Below, piece after piece: positions 1 through 9,205 of a DNA stretch of 64,000 bases. Every line of letters starts with the position of its first letter. Within the stretch, counting starts at the first letter, position 1. The stretch covers positions 349,607-413,606 of the forward strand of contig NZ_SMLL01000006.1 of assembly GCF_004681965.1 (NCBI RefSeq). Direction: 5' to 3'. The notes beneath the pieces are model-generated. The model saw only the letters and a program-made list of their open reading frames with translations. It searched no databases and was not told where the DNA came from. This stretch comes from Ramlibacter rhizophilus. Its GTDB lineage: Bacteria; Pseudomonadota; Gammaproteobacteria; Burkholderiales; Burkholderiaceae_C. The position numbers were made by a program, and so were the translations under genes.

Positions 1-48
1 CCGCCAGTCGCCACCCCATAATCGCCCCGATTCACCCGGAGGAAACCC

Positions 49-576
49 ATGGCATCCGTCAACAAAGTCATTCTGGTCGGCAACTGCGGCCGGGATCCCG
101 AAATGCGTTACCTGCCCTCGGGGCAGGCGGTGGCCAACGTGAGCGTGGCCACGTCCAGCCGGCGCAAGGACAAGAACAGCGGCGAGACGGTGGAAGACAC
201 CCAGTGGCACCGCGTCACCTTCTATGACCGCCTGGCCGAGATCGCCAACGAATACGTCCGCAAGGGCCGCCCCATCTACGTGGAAGGCCGCCTGAAGTAC
301 GGCAAGTACACCGGCCAGGACGGCGTGGAGCGCAACACGGTGGACATCATCGCCACCGAGCTGCAGCTGCTGGGCGGCCGCGAAGGCATGGGCGGCCCCG
401 GCGGCGGCGGCGGCGGTGGCGAGGACGAGTACGGCGGCGGTGCACCCCAGCGCCGGGCCGCACCGGCGGGGCGTCCCGCCGGGGGTGGCGGTGGTGGCGG
501 CGGCGGCGCGCGGCCCGCACCGGCGCCAAAGCCGGCGGCGGACTTCAGCGACATGGACGACGACATTCCGTTCTGA
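49..576 (+). CDS. ssb: Single-stranded DNA-binding protein
   Basis: Binds ssDNA during replication, recombination and repair, and recruits partner proteins through its C-terminal tip. The 175-residue product has an OB fold over about residues 1-110 (it begins MASVNKVILVGNCGRDPE), a long glycine/proline-rich linker with two poly-Gly runs, and the canonical acidic tip MDDDIPF. The start is set by a strong Shine-Dalgarno GGAGGA at 38-43. A CATAAT box at 17-22 could be its -10. It converges with mnmA. The Gly-rich linker is long but normal for betaproteobacterial SSB. Confidence 0.97.
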   Translation: MASVNKVILVGNCGRDPEMRYLPSGQAVANVSVATSSRRKDKNSGETVEDTQWHRVTFYDRLAEIANEYVRKGRPIYVEGRLKYGKYTGQDGVERNTVDIIATELQLLGGREGMGGPGGGGGGGEDEYGGGAPQRRAAPAGRPAGGGGGGGGGARPAPAPKPAADFSDMDDDIPF

Positions 577-852
577 GCGTCGCCTCGTGGGCGCAACGGT
601 GGACGCGGCGATCGGGCCCGTCCCGGGTGCCAGCCGCGTCCGTACGCCCCGAGCATTCATTCACCGCAACCAAGGTCCCGGTGGAAGACACTCCCGATCA
701 AAACGCATCCGTTCGCCCTGAGCTTGTCGAAGGGCTTGCGTGGTGGGTCTCGCGCGGTGGGCTTCGACAGGCTCAGCCCGAACGGTTGAGGCCCGACGGG
801 GTCCGTTATTTCGCTGTTTGTCAGCGCCTGTCGATGGGCCTGCAAGGGCGCC
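577..852. repeat. Intergenic inverted repeat between convergent ssb and mnmA
   Basis: This 276-base gap has no convincing gene. It holds an imperfect inverted repeat. The left arm (about 709-736) contains CGTTCGCCCTGAGCTTGTCG, and the right arm (about 766-785) contains GGCTTCGACAGGCTCAGCCC. Similar palindromes, with a core of GAGCCTGTCGAAGGGC, are abundant between genes in Comamonadaceae (family knowledge). It may act as a bidirectional terminator for the two converging genes, but no T-run follows either arm. Confidence 0.6.
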
Positions 853-1959
853 TCAGTCGCTCCCGCTGATCACGCCGCCGCCCAGGCACACCTCGCCGTC
901 GTAGAGCACGGCCGACTGCCCCGGCGTGACCGCCCATTGCGGCGCGTCGAAGTCGAGTGCAAAGCGCTCGGCCTCGACGCCGCCGAGGGTGCAGGCCGCA
1001 TCCTGCTGCCGATACCGCGTCTTCGCGGCGCAGGCGCCCTCCACAGGTGGCGCGCCCGCGATCCAGCTCGCGTCCTGCGCGTGCAGCCTGCGTGACAGCA
1101 GCCACGGGTGGTCGTGGCCCTGCACCACATACAGGGTGTTGCGCTCCACGTCCTTGCGCGCGACGAACCAGGGCGCGTGCTCGCCGCCCCCCCGGGCGGC
1201 GCCCCGTTCCTTCACGCCGCCGATGCCCAGGCCCTGGCGCTGGCCCAGGGTGTAGAAGCTCAGGCCCTGGTGCTCGCCCACGGTGCGCCCGCGCTCGTCC
1301 TTCATGGGGCCGGGCGTCTTGTTCAGGTAGCGGCCGAGGAAGTCCCGGAAAGGCCGCTCGCCGATGAAGCAGATCCCGGTGGAGTCCTTCTTGCGTGCGT
1401 TGGGCAGGCCGATCTCCTCGGCCCGGCGCCGCACCTCGCTCTTGTGCAGCTCGCCCACGGGAAAGAGCGTGCGCGACAGCTGTGCCTGGTTCAGCCGGTG
1501 CAGGAAATAACTCTGGTCCTTGCCCGGGTCCAGCCCCTTGAGCAACTGGAAGGCGCCCGCGGCTTCGCGCACCCGCGCGTAGTGGCCGGTGGCGATCTTC
1601 TCGGCCCCCAGCCGCATGGCGTGGTCCAGGAAGGCCTTGAACTTGATCTCCGCGTTGCACAGCACATCCGGGTTGGGCGTGCGCCCGGCCTGGTACTCGC
1701 GCAGGAACTCGGCGAAGACGCGGTCCTTGTACTCGGCCGCGAAGTTGACGTGCTCGATCTCGATGCCGATCACGTCGGCCACGCTGGCCGCATCGACGAA
1801 GTCCTCGTTGGACGAGCAGTACTCGCTGTCGTCGTCGTCCTCCCAGTTCTTCATGAAGATGCCCACCACCTCATGACCCTGGGACTTGAGCAGCCACGCG
1901 GAGACGGCGGAGTCGACCCCGCCGCTCAAGCCGACCACCACGCGCTGCTTGCGAACCAT
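853..1959 (-). CDS. mnmA: tRNA-specific 2-thiouridylase MnmA
   Basis: Makes the s2U34 modification in the wobble position of tRNA-Lys, -Glu and -Gln, taking sulfur from the IscS/Tus relay. The 368-aa product is of normal family length. The ATP PP-loop SGGVDS lies at residues 12-17. The catalytic cysteines are Cys101 (in VLCNAEIKF) and Cys197 (in STGICFIG). It lies 22 nt downstream of nudJ on the same strand, an arrangement also known in E. coli. It carries its own GATAAT box exactly 6 nt before the ATG and has no Shine-Dalgarno, so it may also be transcribed separately as a leaderless mRNA. Confidence 0.97.
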   Translation of the reverse strand: MVRKQRVVVGLSGGVDSAVSAWLLKSQGHEVVGIFMKNWEDDDDSEYCSSNEDFVDAASVADVIGIEIEHVNFAAEYKDRVFAEFLREYQAGRTPNPDVLCNAEIKFKAFLDHAMRLGAEKIATGHYARVREAAGAFQLLKGLDPGKDQSYFLHRLNQAQLSRTLFPVGELHKSEVRRRAEEIGLPNARKKDSTGICFIGERPFRDFLGRYLNKTPGPMKDERGRTVGEHQGLSFYTLGQRQGLGIGGVKERGAARGGGEHAPWFVARKDVERNTLYVVQGHDHPWLLSRRLHAQDASWIAGAPPVEGACAAKTRYRQQDAACTLGGVEAERFALDFDAPQWAVTPGQSAVLYDGEVCLGGGVISGSD

Positions 1960-1965
1960 CGGCGG

Positions 1966-1971
1966 ATTATC
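1966..1971 (-). promoter_or_regulatory. -10-like box 6 nt before mnmA ATG
   Basis: Read on the minus strand, GATAAT is followed by six bases (CCGCCG) and then the mnmA ATG at 1959. The box is preceded by TGA, which fits an extended -10. The spacing would place +1 on the A of AUG. No clear -35 or Shine-Dalgarno is visible. Confidence 0.5.
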
Positions 1972-1981
1972 TCAAGCGGCC

Positions 1982-2476
1982 TCAGCCGCCCGAGTGCGCG
2001 CCGCCGATCTCCGTCACCGAGGCATGCGTATGGACGAGGGACAGCGGATGCCGCGCCCCCGCGAGGTAGTCCTCCGCACAGCGCAGCACCAGCGGGCTGC
2101 GGTGCCGCGCGGCGCTGGCGCGCAGTTCGTCGATGTCCATCCACAGCGTGCGCACGATGCCGTGGTCCAGCGTCCGGGCGGGATCGTGCGCCCCCAGCCG
2201 CCCGCAGAACGCGAAGCGCAGGTAGGTCACGTCCTCACCGCCTTCACCCTTCGCCACCCGCGCCAGGTACACCCCCACCAGCGCCGTCGGCTCGAAGGCA
2301 TGCCCCGTCTCCTCCAGCGCCTCCCGCGCGCACCCGTGGGCCGGAGACTCCCCGGGATCCAGATGCCCGGCAGGATTGTTCAGCCGCAAGCCTTCAGGCG
2401 TCTCTTCCTCGACGAGCAGAAAGCGCCCGCCCTCCTCGATGACGGCCGCGACCGTGACATTGGGTTTCCATCGCAT
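1982..2476 (-). CDS. nudJ: NUDIX hydrolase, NudJ-like
   Basis: Probable phosphatase of thiamine and nucleoside pyrophosphates (NudJ family). In the 164-aa product the Nudix box runs over residues 37-59. It starts GHLDPGES and contains the metal-binding REALEETG (51-58), which matches GX5EX7REUXEEXGU. It lies directly upstream of mnmA on the same strand, as nudJ does in E. coli, and this supports the subfamily call. There is no Shine-Dalgarno. A TAGCAT box ends 6 nt before the ATG. The substrate is inferred from family and neighbourhood, not shown by the sequence. Confidence 0.85.
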   Translation of the reverse strand: MRWKPNVTVAAVIEEGGRFLLVEEETPEGLRLNNPAGHLDPGESPAHGCAREALEETGHAFEPTALVGVYLARVAKGEGGEDVTYLRFAFCGRLGAHDPARTLDHGIVRTLWMDIDELRASAARHRSPLVLRCAEDYLAGARHPLSLVHTHASVTEIGGAHSGG

Positions 2477-2482
2477 GCCGCG

Positions 2483-2488
2483 ATGCTA
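2483..2488 (-). promoter_or_regulatory. -10-like box 6 nt before nudJ ATG
   Basis: Minus-strand TAGCAT, six bases (CGCGGC), then the ATG at 2476. This is the same geometry as in mnmA, argS, rpe, proA and apaG and predicts a leaderless nudJ(-mnmA) transcript. No convincing -35 is seen. Confidence 0.5.
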
Positions 2489-2529
2489 GCCGCGAGCCAA
2501 AGAAAAGACCGAGCGCCAATGCCCCGGAC

Positions 2530-2615
2530 CAGCGGCCACCGCGGAACCGGCTTCGCCGGGCCGCTGGTGGCGCCCCCTTGAGGGGGGAGCGGCCGCCAGG
2601 CCGCTTCGGGGGGGA
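2530..2615. repeat. Extragenic GC-rich repeat, copy A
   Basis: This block begins AGCGGCCACCGCGGAACCGG and runs through CCGGGCCGCTGGTGGCGCCC to a C-run/G-run hairpin and a GGCCGCTTCGGGGGG tail. A near-identical copy follows at 2626-2707 and an inverted copy lies at 6480-6562. It fits the short repetitive extragenic elements common in Comamonadaceae genomes (family knowledge). Confidence 0.75.
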
Positions 2616-2625
2616 GCCCTTTCTC

Positions 2626-2707
2626 AGCGGCCACCGCGGAACCGGCTTTGCCGGGCCGCTGGTGGCGCCCCCCTAAGGGGGGAGGCGCCGAAGGCGCTTC
2701 GGGGGGT
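2626..2707. repeat. Extragenic GC-rich repeat, copy B
   Basis: A tandem, same-orientation copy of the element at 2530-2615. It differs mainly in the tail, which contains the small hairpin GGCGCCGAAGGCGC. It abuts the stop codon of the minus-strand gene at 2707-3426, so it sits where a transcription terminator or 3'-end stabiliser would be. Confidence 0.75.
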
Positions 2708-3426
2708 TATTCATATTCCATGGCCCCCTGCACCCACATGAACGACTGCACGTCGATCATGTCCCGCGCCCGCAGCCCGGGGCGTCGGTCGAGGTCGCGG
2801 CGGATGATGGCCCCGAAGGTCAGCAGGCGCTCGTACACGCGCCAGGACGGCGTGCTCTGGTAAGGCAGGTCGAATCCATAGGCGCGCGAGGCCTTGCAGG
2901 TCACGCGCGGCTTGAGGAACAGGTGCCGGTCCGGCCGCGCGATGAAGCCGAAGGCGGTCACCACCGGCCAGGTCAGCACGCGGCCGCGCGTGCGGGGCAG
3001 CTCGGCGACGGCCTGCACCCAGTCCTCGAAGCGTCGCTGGGACGAGCCACGCCCGTACAGGAAGGCATGCAGCTCGTGCGCGAAGAGGCGCGCACCGGCG
3101 GCGGGGCGCAGCGCGTCACGCAGCGCCATTTTTTCGAAGGAGAACAGCAGGTTGGTGCGCGACTCGATCCGCAGCGCCGCATCGGCGATGTGGCGGTACT
3201 CGCCGCGCGCCAGCAGCTTGCGGAAGGTGTGCGGGTTCAGCTCGGCGTCCCACTCCAGGTGGGCGCGCTCCTTGTGCGAGCGTTCCGCAATCAGGTAGGC
3301 CTCGTCGGAGAAGCCCTCGGGGTAATACAGCTCGAACTTGCGGCGGCAACGCGCCGCGCCGAGGTAGCTGATGTTGCTGGCGCGCGCGCCGCCAAGGCTT
3401 TGGGTGAGGTGTGCGGTTCGTGCCAT
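2707..3426 (-). CDS. Conserved-looking protein of unknown function (239 aa)
   Basis: I do not recognise this family. The product is soluble, basic and rich in Arg, aromatic residues and Glu, with no signal peptide or membrane segment. It opens [18 protein letters not shown] and carries clusters that look conserved: [41 protein letters not shown], and a C-terminal [18 protein letters not shown]. Its even, high GC codon use matches its neighbours, so it is probably a resident chromosomal gene. It is divergent from pntAA across a 178-bp gap. An enzyme or nucleic-acid-binding role is possible but unsupported. Confidence 0.8.
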   Translation of the reverse strand: MARTAHLTQSLGGARASNISYLGAARCRRKFELYYPEGFSDEAYLIAERSHKERAHLEWDAELNPHTFRKLLARGEYRHIADAALRIESRTNLLFSFEKMALRDALRPAAGARLFAHELHAFLYGRGSSQRRFEDWVQAVAELPRTRGRVLTWPVVTAFGFIARPDRHLFLKPRVTCKASRAYGFDLPYQSTPSWRVYERLLTFGAIIRRDLDRRPGLRARDMIDVQSFMWVQGAMEYE

Positions 3427-3604
3427 CCCGGCAGTCTTCGGTCTGGCCTCAGCTCAGCAAGGTCGGACACGACCTCGCCTCGGTGTAGGCGCCAGGATGA
3501 CAAGCTCGGCACCGCGCCAAGCCGTGGAATGTCCCTCAGCCGATCATGTAAGCTCCTGTCGCCTTTGTGTCGGAATCCCCAACGGAAGACCTCGAGGAGA
3601 GCTC

Positions 3605-4720
3605 ATGCTGATAGGCGTACCCGCCGAAACCACGGCGGGAGAGACCCGTGTGGCCGTCACGCCGGAGACGGCCAAGAAACTGATCGCCCAGGGCCATTCA
3701 CTGCGTGTCGCCTCGGGCGCGGGCCTGGCGGCCAGCGTGACCGACGAGGCGTATCGCGCGACCGGCGCCGAGATCGTGGACCAGGCGCAGGCCCTCGGCT
3801 GCGAGCTGGTCCTGAAGGTGCGCCCGCCTCAAGAGACCGAATACGCGGCGCTGCGACCGGGCACGGCCCTGGTGGGCATGCTCAACCCCTTCGACAGCGC
3901 GCGCCTGCAGCGCCTGGCCGCCGCCGGCCTCACCGCCTTCGCCCTCGAAGCCGCGCCGCGCACCACGCGGGCGCAGAGCATGGACGTGCTGTCCTCGCAG
4001 GCCAACATCGCCGGCTACAAGGCCGTGATGATCGCGGCCAACACCTACCAGCGCTTCTTTCCCATGCTCATGACGGCCGCGGGCACGGTGAAGGCCGCGC
4101 GCGTGGTCATCCTGGGCGTGGGGGTGGCGGGCCTGCAGGCCATCGCCACGGCCAAGCGCCTGGGCGCCGTGATCGAGGCCTCGGACGTGCGGCCCAGCGT
4201 GAAGGAACAGGTCGAGTCCCTGGGCGCGAAGTTCATCGACGTGCCGTACGAAACCGCCGAAGAGAAGGAAGCCGCCGAGGGCGTGGGCGGCTATGCGCGG
4301 CCCATGCCGCCAAGCTGGCTGGACCGGCAGAAGCACGAAGTGGCCAAGCGCGTGGCGCTGGCCGACGTGGTGATCACCACGGCGCTCATCCCGGGGCGCC
4401 CGGCGCCGGTGCTGGTCACCGAGGAGATGGTGCAGTCCATGAAGCCCGGCTCCGTCATCGTGGACCTGGCGGCCGCGCAGGGCGGCAACTGTCCGCTCAC
4501 CGTCCCCGGCCAGACGGTGGCCCGCCACGGCGTGACGCTGGTGGGCGAGACCAACCTGCCGGCCCTGGTGGCGGCCGACGCCTCGGCGCTCTACGCGCGC
4601 AACGTGCTCGACTTCCTGAAGCTCGTGCTCACCAAGGAAGGCGCGTTCAAGGTGGACCTGGAAGACGACATCGTGGCCGCATGCCTGGTGGCGCACAACG
4701 GCGAAGTCCGGAGGAAGTGA
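3605..4720 (+). CDS. pntAA: NAD(P) transhydrogenase subunit alpha, part 1
   Basis: Soluble NAD(H)-binding dI component of the proton-translocating transhydrogenase, which uses proton motive force to make NADPH from NADH. The 371-aa product has the alanine dehydrogenase/PNT N-terminal domain followed by a Rossmann domain with GVGVAG at 171-176 and a downstream acidic residue in EASDVRPS. The start at 3605 is supported by GAGGAGA six to twelve bases upstream. The alpha subunit is split between pntAA and pntAB, as in many alpha- and betaproteobacteria but not E. coli. First gene of a three-gene operon. Confidence 0.96.
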   Translation: MLIGVPAETTAGETRVAVTPETAKKLIAQGHSLRVASGAGLAASVTDEAYRATGAEIVDQAQALGCELVLKVRPPQETEYAALRPGTALVGMLNPFDSARLQRLAAAGLTAFALEAAPRTTRAQSMDVLSSQANIAGYKAVMIAANTYQRFFPMLMTAAGTVKAARVVILGVGVAGLQAIATAKRLGAVIEASDVRPSVKEQVESLGAKFIDVPYETAEEKEAAEGVGGYARPMPPSWLDRQKHEVAKRVALADVVITTALIPGRPAPVLVTEEMVQSMKPGSVIVDLAAAQGGNCPLTVPGQTVARHGVTLVGETNLPALVAADASALYARNVLDFLKLVLTKEGAFKVDLEDDIVAACLVAHNGEVRRK

Positions 4721-4725
4721 AAGCC

Positions 4726-5049
4726 ATGGAAGTCTCACACACCGTCGTCAACCTCATCATCTTCGTGCTGGCCATCTACGTGGGCTACCACGTGGTGTGG
4801 AACGTCACCCCCGCGCTGCACACGCCGCTCATGGCCGTGACGAATGCGATCTCCGCCATCGTCATCGTCGGCGCCATGCTGGCCGCCGCGCTCACCGAGG
4901 GCGGCTGGGCCAAGACCATGGGCGTGCTGGCCGTGGCGCTGGCGGCCGTGAACGTCTTCGGTGGCTTCCTGGTCACCCGGCGCATGCTGGAGATGTTCCG
5001 CAAGAAGGAGCGCAAGGTCGCCGCGCAGCCGGAGGGCCACGCCAAATGA
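4726..5049 (+). CDS. pntAB: NAD(P) transhydrogenase subunit alpha, part 2 (membrane)
   Basis: Membrane part of the split alpha subunit. The 107-aa product has about three hydrophobic helices (roughly residues 8-27, 33-58 and 64-86) and a basic, charged C-terminus. It lies five bases after pntAA. Its stop overlaps the pntB start as ATGA, so translation is likely coupled and subunit ratios fixed. Together with PntB it forms the proton channel in the inner membrane. Confidence 0.95.
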   Translation: MEVSHTVVNLIIFVLAIYVGYHVVWNVTPALHTPLMAVTNAISAIVIVGAMLAAALTEGGWAKTMGVLAVALAAVNVFGGFLVTRRMLEMFRKKERKVAAQPEGHAK

Positions 5050-6476
5050 GCCTGAACGTCGTCACCCTGCTGTACCTGCTGGCCTCGGTGTGCTTCATCC
5101 AGGCCCTCAAGGGCCTGTCGCACCCGACCACCTCCATCCGCGGCAACCTGTTCGGCATGGCCGGCATGGCCATCGCCATCCTCACCACGGGCGCGCTCAT
5201 CGTGGAGCTTTCCGCCGGCGCCGGCGCCGGCATGGGCATGGCTTGGGTGCTGCTCGGCCTGCTGGTAGGCGGCACGGCCGGGGCCATCATGGCCCGGCGC
5301 GTGGAGATGACCAAGATGCCCGAGCTGGTGGCTTTCATGCACAGCATGATCGGCCTGGCGGCGGTGTTCATCGCCATCGCCGCGGTCACCGAGCCGCAGG
5401 CCTTCGGCATCGCGCTGCGCCCGGGCGAGATTCCCGCCGGGAACCGCCTGGAGCTGTTCCTGGGCGCGGCCATCGGCGCCATCACCTTCTCCGGCTCGGT
5501 CATTGCCTTCGGCAAGCTCTCGGGACGCTACAAGTTCCGCCTGTTCCAGGGCGCGCCGGTGGTGTTCGGCGGCCAGCACCTGCTGAACCTGGCCATCGGC
5601 CTCGCGACCATCGCGCTGGGCCTGTTCTACATGGCCACGGAGAACTGGCCGGCCTTCTACCTGATGCTGGTGCTGGCCTTCGTGCTGGGCGTGCTGATCA
5701 TCATCCCCATCGGCGGGGCCGACATGCCGGTGGTGGTGTCCATGCTCAACTCGTACTCGGGCTGGGCGGCGGCAGGCATCGGCTTTTCCCTGAACAACAG
5801 CATGCTGATCATCGCCGGCTCGCTGGTGGGCAGCTCGGGCGCGATCCTGAGCTACATCATGTGCAAGGCCATGAACCGCTCGTTCTTCAACGTGATCCTG
5901 GGCGGCTTCGGCGGGGATGCGGGCGCCGCGGCGCAGGGCTCGGCCGAGCAGCGCAGCGTCAAGAGCGGCAGCGCCGACGACGCGGCCTTCATCCTGGGCA
6001 ACGCCGAAACCGTGGTCATCGTTCCGGGCTACGGCCTGGCGGTGGCGCGCGCGCAGCACGCCGTCAAGGAGCTGGCCGAGAAGCTCACGCACAAGGGCAT
6101 CACGGTCAAGTACGCCATCCACCCGGTGGCCGGCCGCATGCCGGGCCACATGAACGTGCTGCTGGCCGAGGCCGAGGTGCCCTACGACCAGGTGTTCGAA
6201 ATGGAGGACATCAACGGCGAGTTCGGCCAGGTGGACGTGGCCATCGTGCTGGGCGCCAACGACGTGGTGAACCCGGCCGCGCTGCAGAAGGGCAGCTCCA
6301 TCTACGGCATGCCCATCCTGGAGGCCTACAAGGCCAAGACCGTGATCGTGAACAAGCGTTCCATGGCCGCGGGCTATGCCGGCCTGGACAACGAGCTGTT
6401 CTACATGGACAAGACCATGATGGTGTTCGGCGACGCGAAGAAGGTGGTGGAGGACATGGTCAAGGCAGTTGAATAA
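5046..6476 (+). CDS. pntB: NAD(P) transhydrogenase subunit beta
   Basis: Carries the membrane dII helices and the NADP(H)-binding dIII domain. The 476-aa product has an N-terminal membrane region (about residues 1-260) and a C-terminal Rossmann-like domain. The latter contains [35 protein letters not shown] and [11 protein letters not shown], the expected NADP-binding and interface motifs. It overlaps pntAB by 4 nt (ATGA). An inverted copy of the extragenic repeat starts within a few bases of its stop codon. Confidence 0.97.
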   Translation: MSLNVVTLLYLLASVCFIQALKGLSHPTTSIRGNLFGMAGMAIAILTTGALIVELSAGAGAGMGMAWVLLGLLVGGTAGAIMARRVEMTKMPELVAFMHSMIGLAAVFIAIAAVTEPQAFGIALRPGEIPAGNRLELFLGAAIGAITFSGSVIAFGKLSGRYKFRLFQGAPVVFGGQHLLNLAIGLATIALGLFYMATENWPAFYLMLVLAFVLGVLIIIPIGGADMPVVVSMLNSYSGWAAAGIGFSLNNSMLIIAGSLVGSSGAILSYIMCKAMNRSFFNVILGGFGGDAGAAAQGSAEQRSVKSGSADDAAFILGNAETVVIVPGYGLAVARAQHAVKELAEKLTHKGITVKYAIHPVAGRMPGHMNVLLAEAEVPYDQVFEMEDINGEFGQVDVAIVLGANDVVNPAALQKGSSIYGMPILEAYKAKTVIVNKRSMAAGYAGLDNELFYMDKTMMVFGDAKKVVEDMVKAVE

Positions 6477-6786
6477 CGCTCCCCCCCGAAGCGCCTTCGG
6501 CGCCTCCCCCTCAGGGGGCGCCATCAGCGGCCCGGCAAAGCCGTTCCGCGATGGCCGCTGGACTTGGCTTCTGCGGGCGGGGCGGGTTTGGCGGTTCCGT
6601 GATGGCCCTGGTCTAAAGGCATCTGTTTTGGTGCGGGTTCGGCGGTCGGGGAGCGCTCTGAGCCGTGCTGGGTTCGCTCCGTTCTTAGGGAAAACAGGCT
6701 ACAGGGGGCCGGGTTCTGAGGTCACAATCCGCACCCGTCCGCCTGGGCGGACGTGAGATCAATCAGAACGAGGACGAGACATTCCA
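6477..6786. other. 310-bp gap with an inverted extragenic repeat
   Basis: No gene is supported here. The first 85 bases are an inverted copy of the repeat at 2530-2707 (listed separately). The rest is GC-rich and shows a CACAAT box at about 6722-6727 that could belong to a fadD promoter. No clear -35 or terminator T-run is seen. Confidence 0.6.
6480..6562. repeat. Extragenic GC-rich repeat, inverted copy C
   Basis: Reverse-orientation relative of the elements at 2530-2615 and 2626-2707. It opens with the hairpin GCGCCTTCGGCGC, then has a CCCCC-TCA-GGGGG hairpin, then CAGCGGCCCGGC and TTCCGCGATGGCCGCTG. It starts 3-4 bases after the pntB stop. The placement right behind a stop codon, with the same face toward the upstream gene as copy B, suggests a 3'-end role. 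Confidence 0.75.
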
Positions 6787-8466
6787 ATGACCGAGCGCCC
6801 CTGGCTGGCGGCCTATCCCGCCGGCGTTCCTGCCGAGATCGATCCGAGTGGCTACGGATCGCTGGTCGAGCTGATGGAGCAGAGCTTTCGCGAGCATGGG
6901 GCCAGGCCGGCCTACAGCTTCATGGGCAAGGAGCAGAGCTTTGCCGAGACGGACGAGCTGAGCCAGGCCTTTGCCGCCTACCTGCAGCAGCTGGGGCTGG
7001 CGCGCGGGGACCGGGTGGCGATCATGATGCCCAACGTGCCGCAGTACCCGGTGGTGGTGGCGGCGGTGCTGCGGGCCGGGCTGATCGTGGTGAACGTGAA
7101 CCCGCTGTACACGCCGCGCGAGCTGGAGCACCAGCTGGTGGATTCGGGCGCCAAGGCCATCGTGATCATCGAGAACTTCGCCGCCACGCTGCAGCAGTGC
7201 ATCGCGAAGACGCCGGTGCGCCACGTGGTGCTCGCCGCCATGGGCGACCGGCTGGGCACGCTCAAGGGAGCCCTGGTCAACTACGTGGTGCGCAAGGTCA
7301 AGAAGCTGGTGCCCGCCTACACGCTGCCGGGGGCGGTGCGCTTCAACGACGCGCTGGCGCGCGGGCGCCGCGCGCCCTTCAAGCGCCCGGAGATCCGCCC
7401 CGACGACATCGCGGTGCTGCAGTACACCGGCGGCACCACCGGCGTCTCCAAGGGCGCGGTGCTGCTGCACCGCAACCTGATCGCCAACGTGCTGCAGTCC
7501 GAGGCCTGGAACGCGCCGGCCATGGGCACGGTGCCCGCCGGCGAGCAGAGCACCGCGGTCTGCGCCTTGCCGCTCTATCACATCTTCGCGTTCACGGTCA
7601 GCATGATGCTGTCGCTGCGCACCGGCGCGAAGGTCATCCTGATCCCCAACGCGCGCGACCTCAAGGCCACGCTGGACGAGCTGTCGCGCCATCGCTTCCA
7701 CACTTTCCCGGCCGTGAGCACGCTGTTCAACGGCCTGGCGCACCACCCGGATTTCGGCAAGGTGGACTGGTCGAACCTCAAGGTCTCGGTGGGCGGCGGC
7801 ATGGCCGTGCAGAGCGCCGTGGCACGCCTGTGGCTGGAGAAGACCGGCTGCCCCATCTGCGAAGGCTATGGCCTGTCGGAGACCTCGCCCTCGGCCAGCT
7901 GCAACCCGGTGACCAGCAAGGAGTTCAGCGGCACCATCGGCGTGCCGCTGCCGTCCACGTGGATGGCCTGCATGGACGACGAGGGACGGGAAGTGCCGGC
8001 CGGCGAGCCCGGCGAGATCTGCATCAAGGGTCCGCAGGTGATGGCCGGCTACTGGCAGCGGCCCGAAGAGACGGCCAAGGTCCTCGGACCCGAAGGGTGG
8101 TTCCGCACCGGCGACATCGGCATCATGGACGAGCGCGGTTTCTTCCGCGTCGTGGACCGCAAGAAGGACATGATCGTGGTCTCGGGCTTCAACGTGTACC
8201 CCAACGAGATCGAGGACGTGGTGGGCGCCATGCCCGGCGTGCTCGAATGCGCGGTGGTCGGCGTGCCCGACGAGCACTCCGGCGAGGCCGTGAAGCTCAT
8301 CGTGGTGGCCAAGGACCCGGCGCTGACCGAAGCGCAGGTGCGCGAGTGGTGCCGCGACCGGCTCACGGGCTACAAGCGCCCGCGCGTGGTCGAGTTCCGC
8401 ATGGAGTTGCCCAAGACCCCCGTGGGCAAGGTGCTGCGCCGCGAGCTGCGCGCCGCCCACGCCTGA
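6787..8466 (+). CDS. fadD: Long-chain fatty-acid--CoA ligase
   Basis: Activates fatty acids to acyl-CoA through an acyl-adenylate, feeding beta-oxidation at the inner membrane. The 559-aa product is of usual FadD length. The AMP-binding signature YTGGTTGVSKG is at residues 213-223, GYGLSETSP at about 360-368, and GWFRTGDIG at about 437-445. The C-terminal KDMIVVSGFNVYPNEIE and the lysine of TPVGKVLRR complete the adenylate-forming fold. It is followed after 28 bases by an unrelated nucleosidase gene. Chain-length preference cannot be read from the sequence. Confidence 0.94.
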   Translation: MTERPWLAAYPAGVPAEIDPSGYGSLVELMEQSFREHGARPAYSFMGKEQSFAETDELSQAFAAYLQQLGLARGDRVAIMMPNVPQYPVVVAAVLRAGLIVVNVNPLYTPRELEHQLVDSGAKAIVIIENFAATLQQCIAKTPVRHVVLAAMGDRLGTLKGALVNYVVRKVKKLVPAYTLPGAVRFNDALARGRRAPFKRPEIRPDDIAVLQYTGGTTGVSKGAVLLHRNLIANVLQSEAWNAPAMGTVPAGEQSTAVCALPLYHIFAFTVSMMLSLRTGAKVILIPNARDLKATLDELSRHRFHTFPAVSTLFNGLAHHPDFGKVDWSNLKVSVGGGMAVQSAVARLWLEKTGCPICEGYGLSETSPSASCNPVTSKEFSGTIGVPLPSTWMACMDDEGREVPAGEPGEICIKGPQVMAGYWQRPEETAKVLGPEGWFRTGDIGIMDERGFFRVVDRKKDMIVVSGFNVYPNEIEDVVGAMPGVLECAVVGVPDEHSGEAVKLIVVAKDPALTEAQVREWCRDRLTGYKRPRVVEFRMELPKTPVGKVLRRELRAAHA

Positions 8467-8494
8467 ACCCTCTTCGGCGCCTCCCGCCACGCCC

Positions 8495-9205
8495 ATGCTC
8501 GCCCTCGTTTCCGCCATGCAAGAGGAGCTGTCCGCAGTCCTCGCACTCATGCCCGACGAGCGCCGCGAACGCGTGGCGGGCCGCGAGTTCTGGGTCGGGC
8601 ACCTGCATGGCCAGCCGGTGGTGGCGGTGCTCTCGCGCATCGGCAAGGTGGCGGCGGCGACCACGGCCACCGTCCTGGCCGAACACTTCGGCGTGCGGCA
8701 GCTCGTCTTCACCGGCGTGGCGGGCGGGCTGGGCGCGCAGGTACGACGGGGCGACGTCGTGGTGGCGCGCCGCTTCGTGCAGCACGACCTGGACGCCTCG
8801 CCGCTGTTTCCTCGCTACGAGGTGCCGCTCTACGGCCAGGCCATGTTCCCCACCGATGCCGCGCTCACCGAGCGCCTGGTGCGCGCCGCACGGCGGGCCC
8901 TGCCGGGCGCTGGCCAGCACGAGGGCCTGATCCTCAGCGGGGACCAGTTCATCGACAGCGCCTCCGAGGCCATGGCCTTGCAACTGGCCTTTCCCGACGC
9001 CCTGGCGGTGGAGATGGAAGGCGCGGCCGTCGCGCAGGTCTGCCACGACTACGGCATCGCCTATGCGGCCGTGCGCACCATCTCCGACCGCGCGGACGAT
9101 GAGGCCCATGGCGACTTCGTGAGCTTCATCGACCAGGTGGCCAGCCGGCACACGGCGGCGATCGTCGAGGCGCTGCTGGCGGCCTGGCCGGGCGGACCTA
9201 TTTGA
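8495..9205 (+). CDS. mtnN: 5'-methylthioadenosine/S-adenosylhomocysteine nucleosidase
   Basis: Hydrolyses MTA and SAH to adenine and a thioribosyl product in methyl cycle and polyamine metabolism. The 236-aa product has the Pfs/MTAN fold: an N-terminal Glu pair (QEEL, 9-12), TGVAGGL, SGDQFI, VEMEGAAVAQVC for ribose binding, and the catalytic Asp198 in TISDRAD. Its last 8 bases overlap the end of convergent corA. Confidence 0.94.
   Translation: MLALVSAMQEELSAVLALMPDERRERVAGREFWVGHLHGQPVVAVLSRIGKVAAATTATVLAEHFGVRQLVFTGVAGGLGAQVRRGDVVVARRFVQHDLDASPLFPRYEVPLYGQAMFPTDAALTERLVRAARRALPGAGQHEGLILSGDQFIDSASEAMALQLAFPDALAVEMEGAAVAQVCHDYGIAYAAVRTISDRADDEAHGDFVSFIDQVASRHTAAIVEALLAAWPGGPI

Noticed and set aside
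2530..2707. Insertion sequence remnants
   Set aside because: The blocks are short, hairpin-rich and repeated without any transposase or target duplication; they fit extragenic repeats better.
4785..6524. Long minus-strand open frame opposite pntAB-pntB
   Set aside because: Low-complexity His/Gly/Glu-rich translation typical of an antisense shadow; the plus strand encodes complete transhydrogenase subunits.
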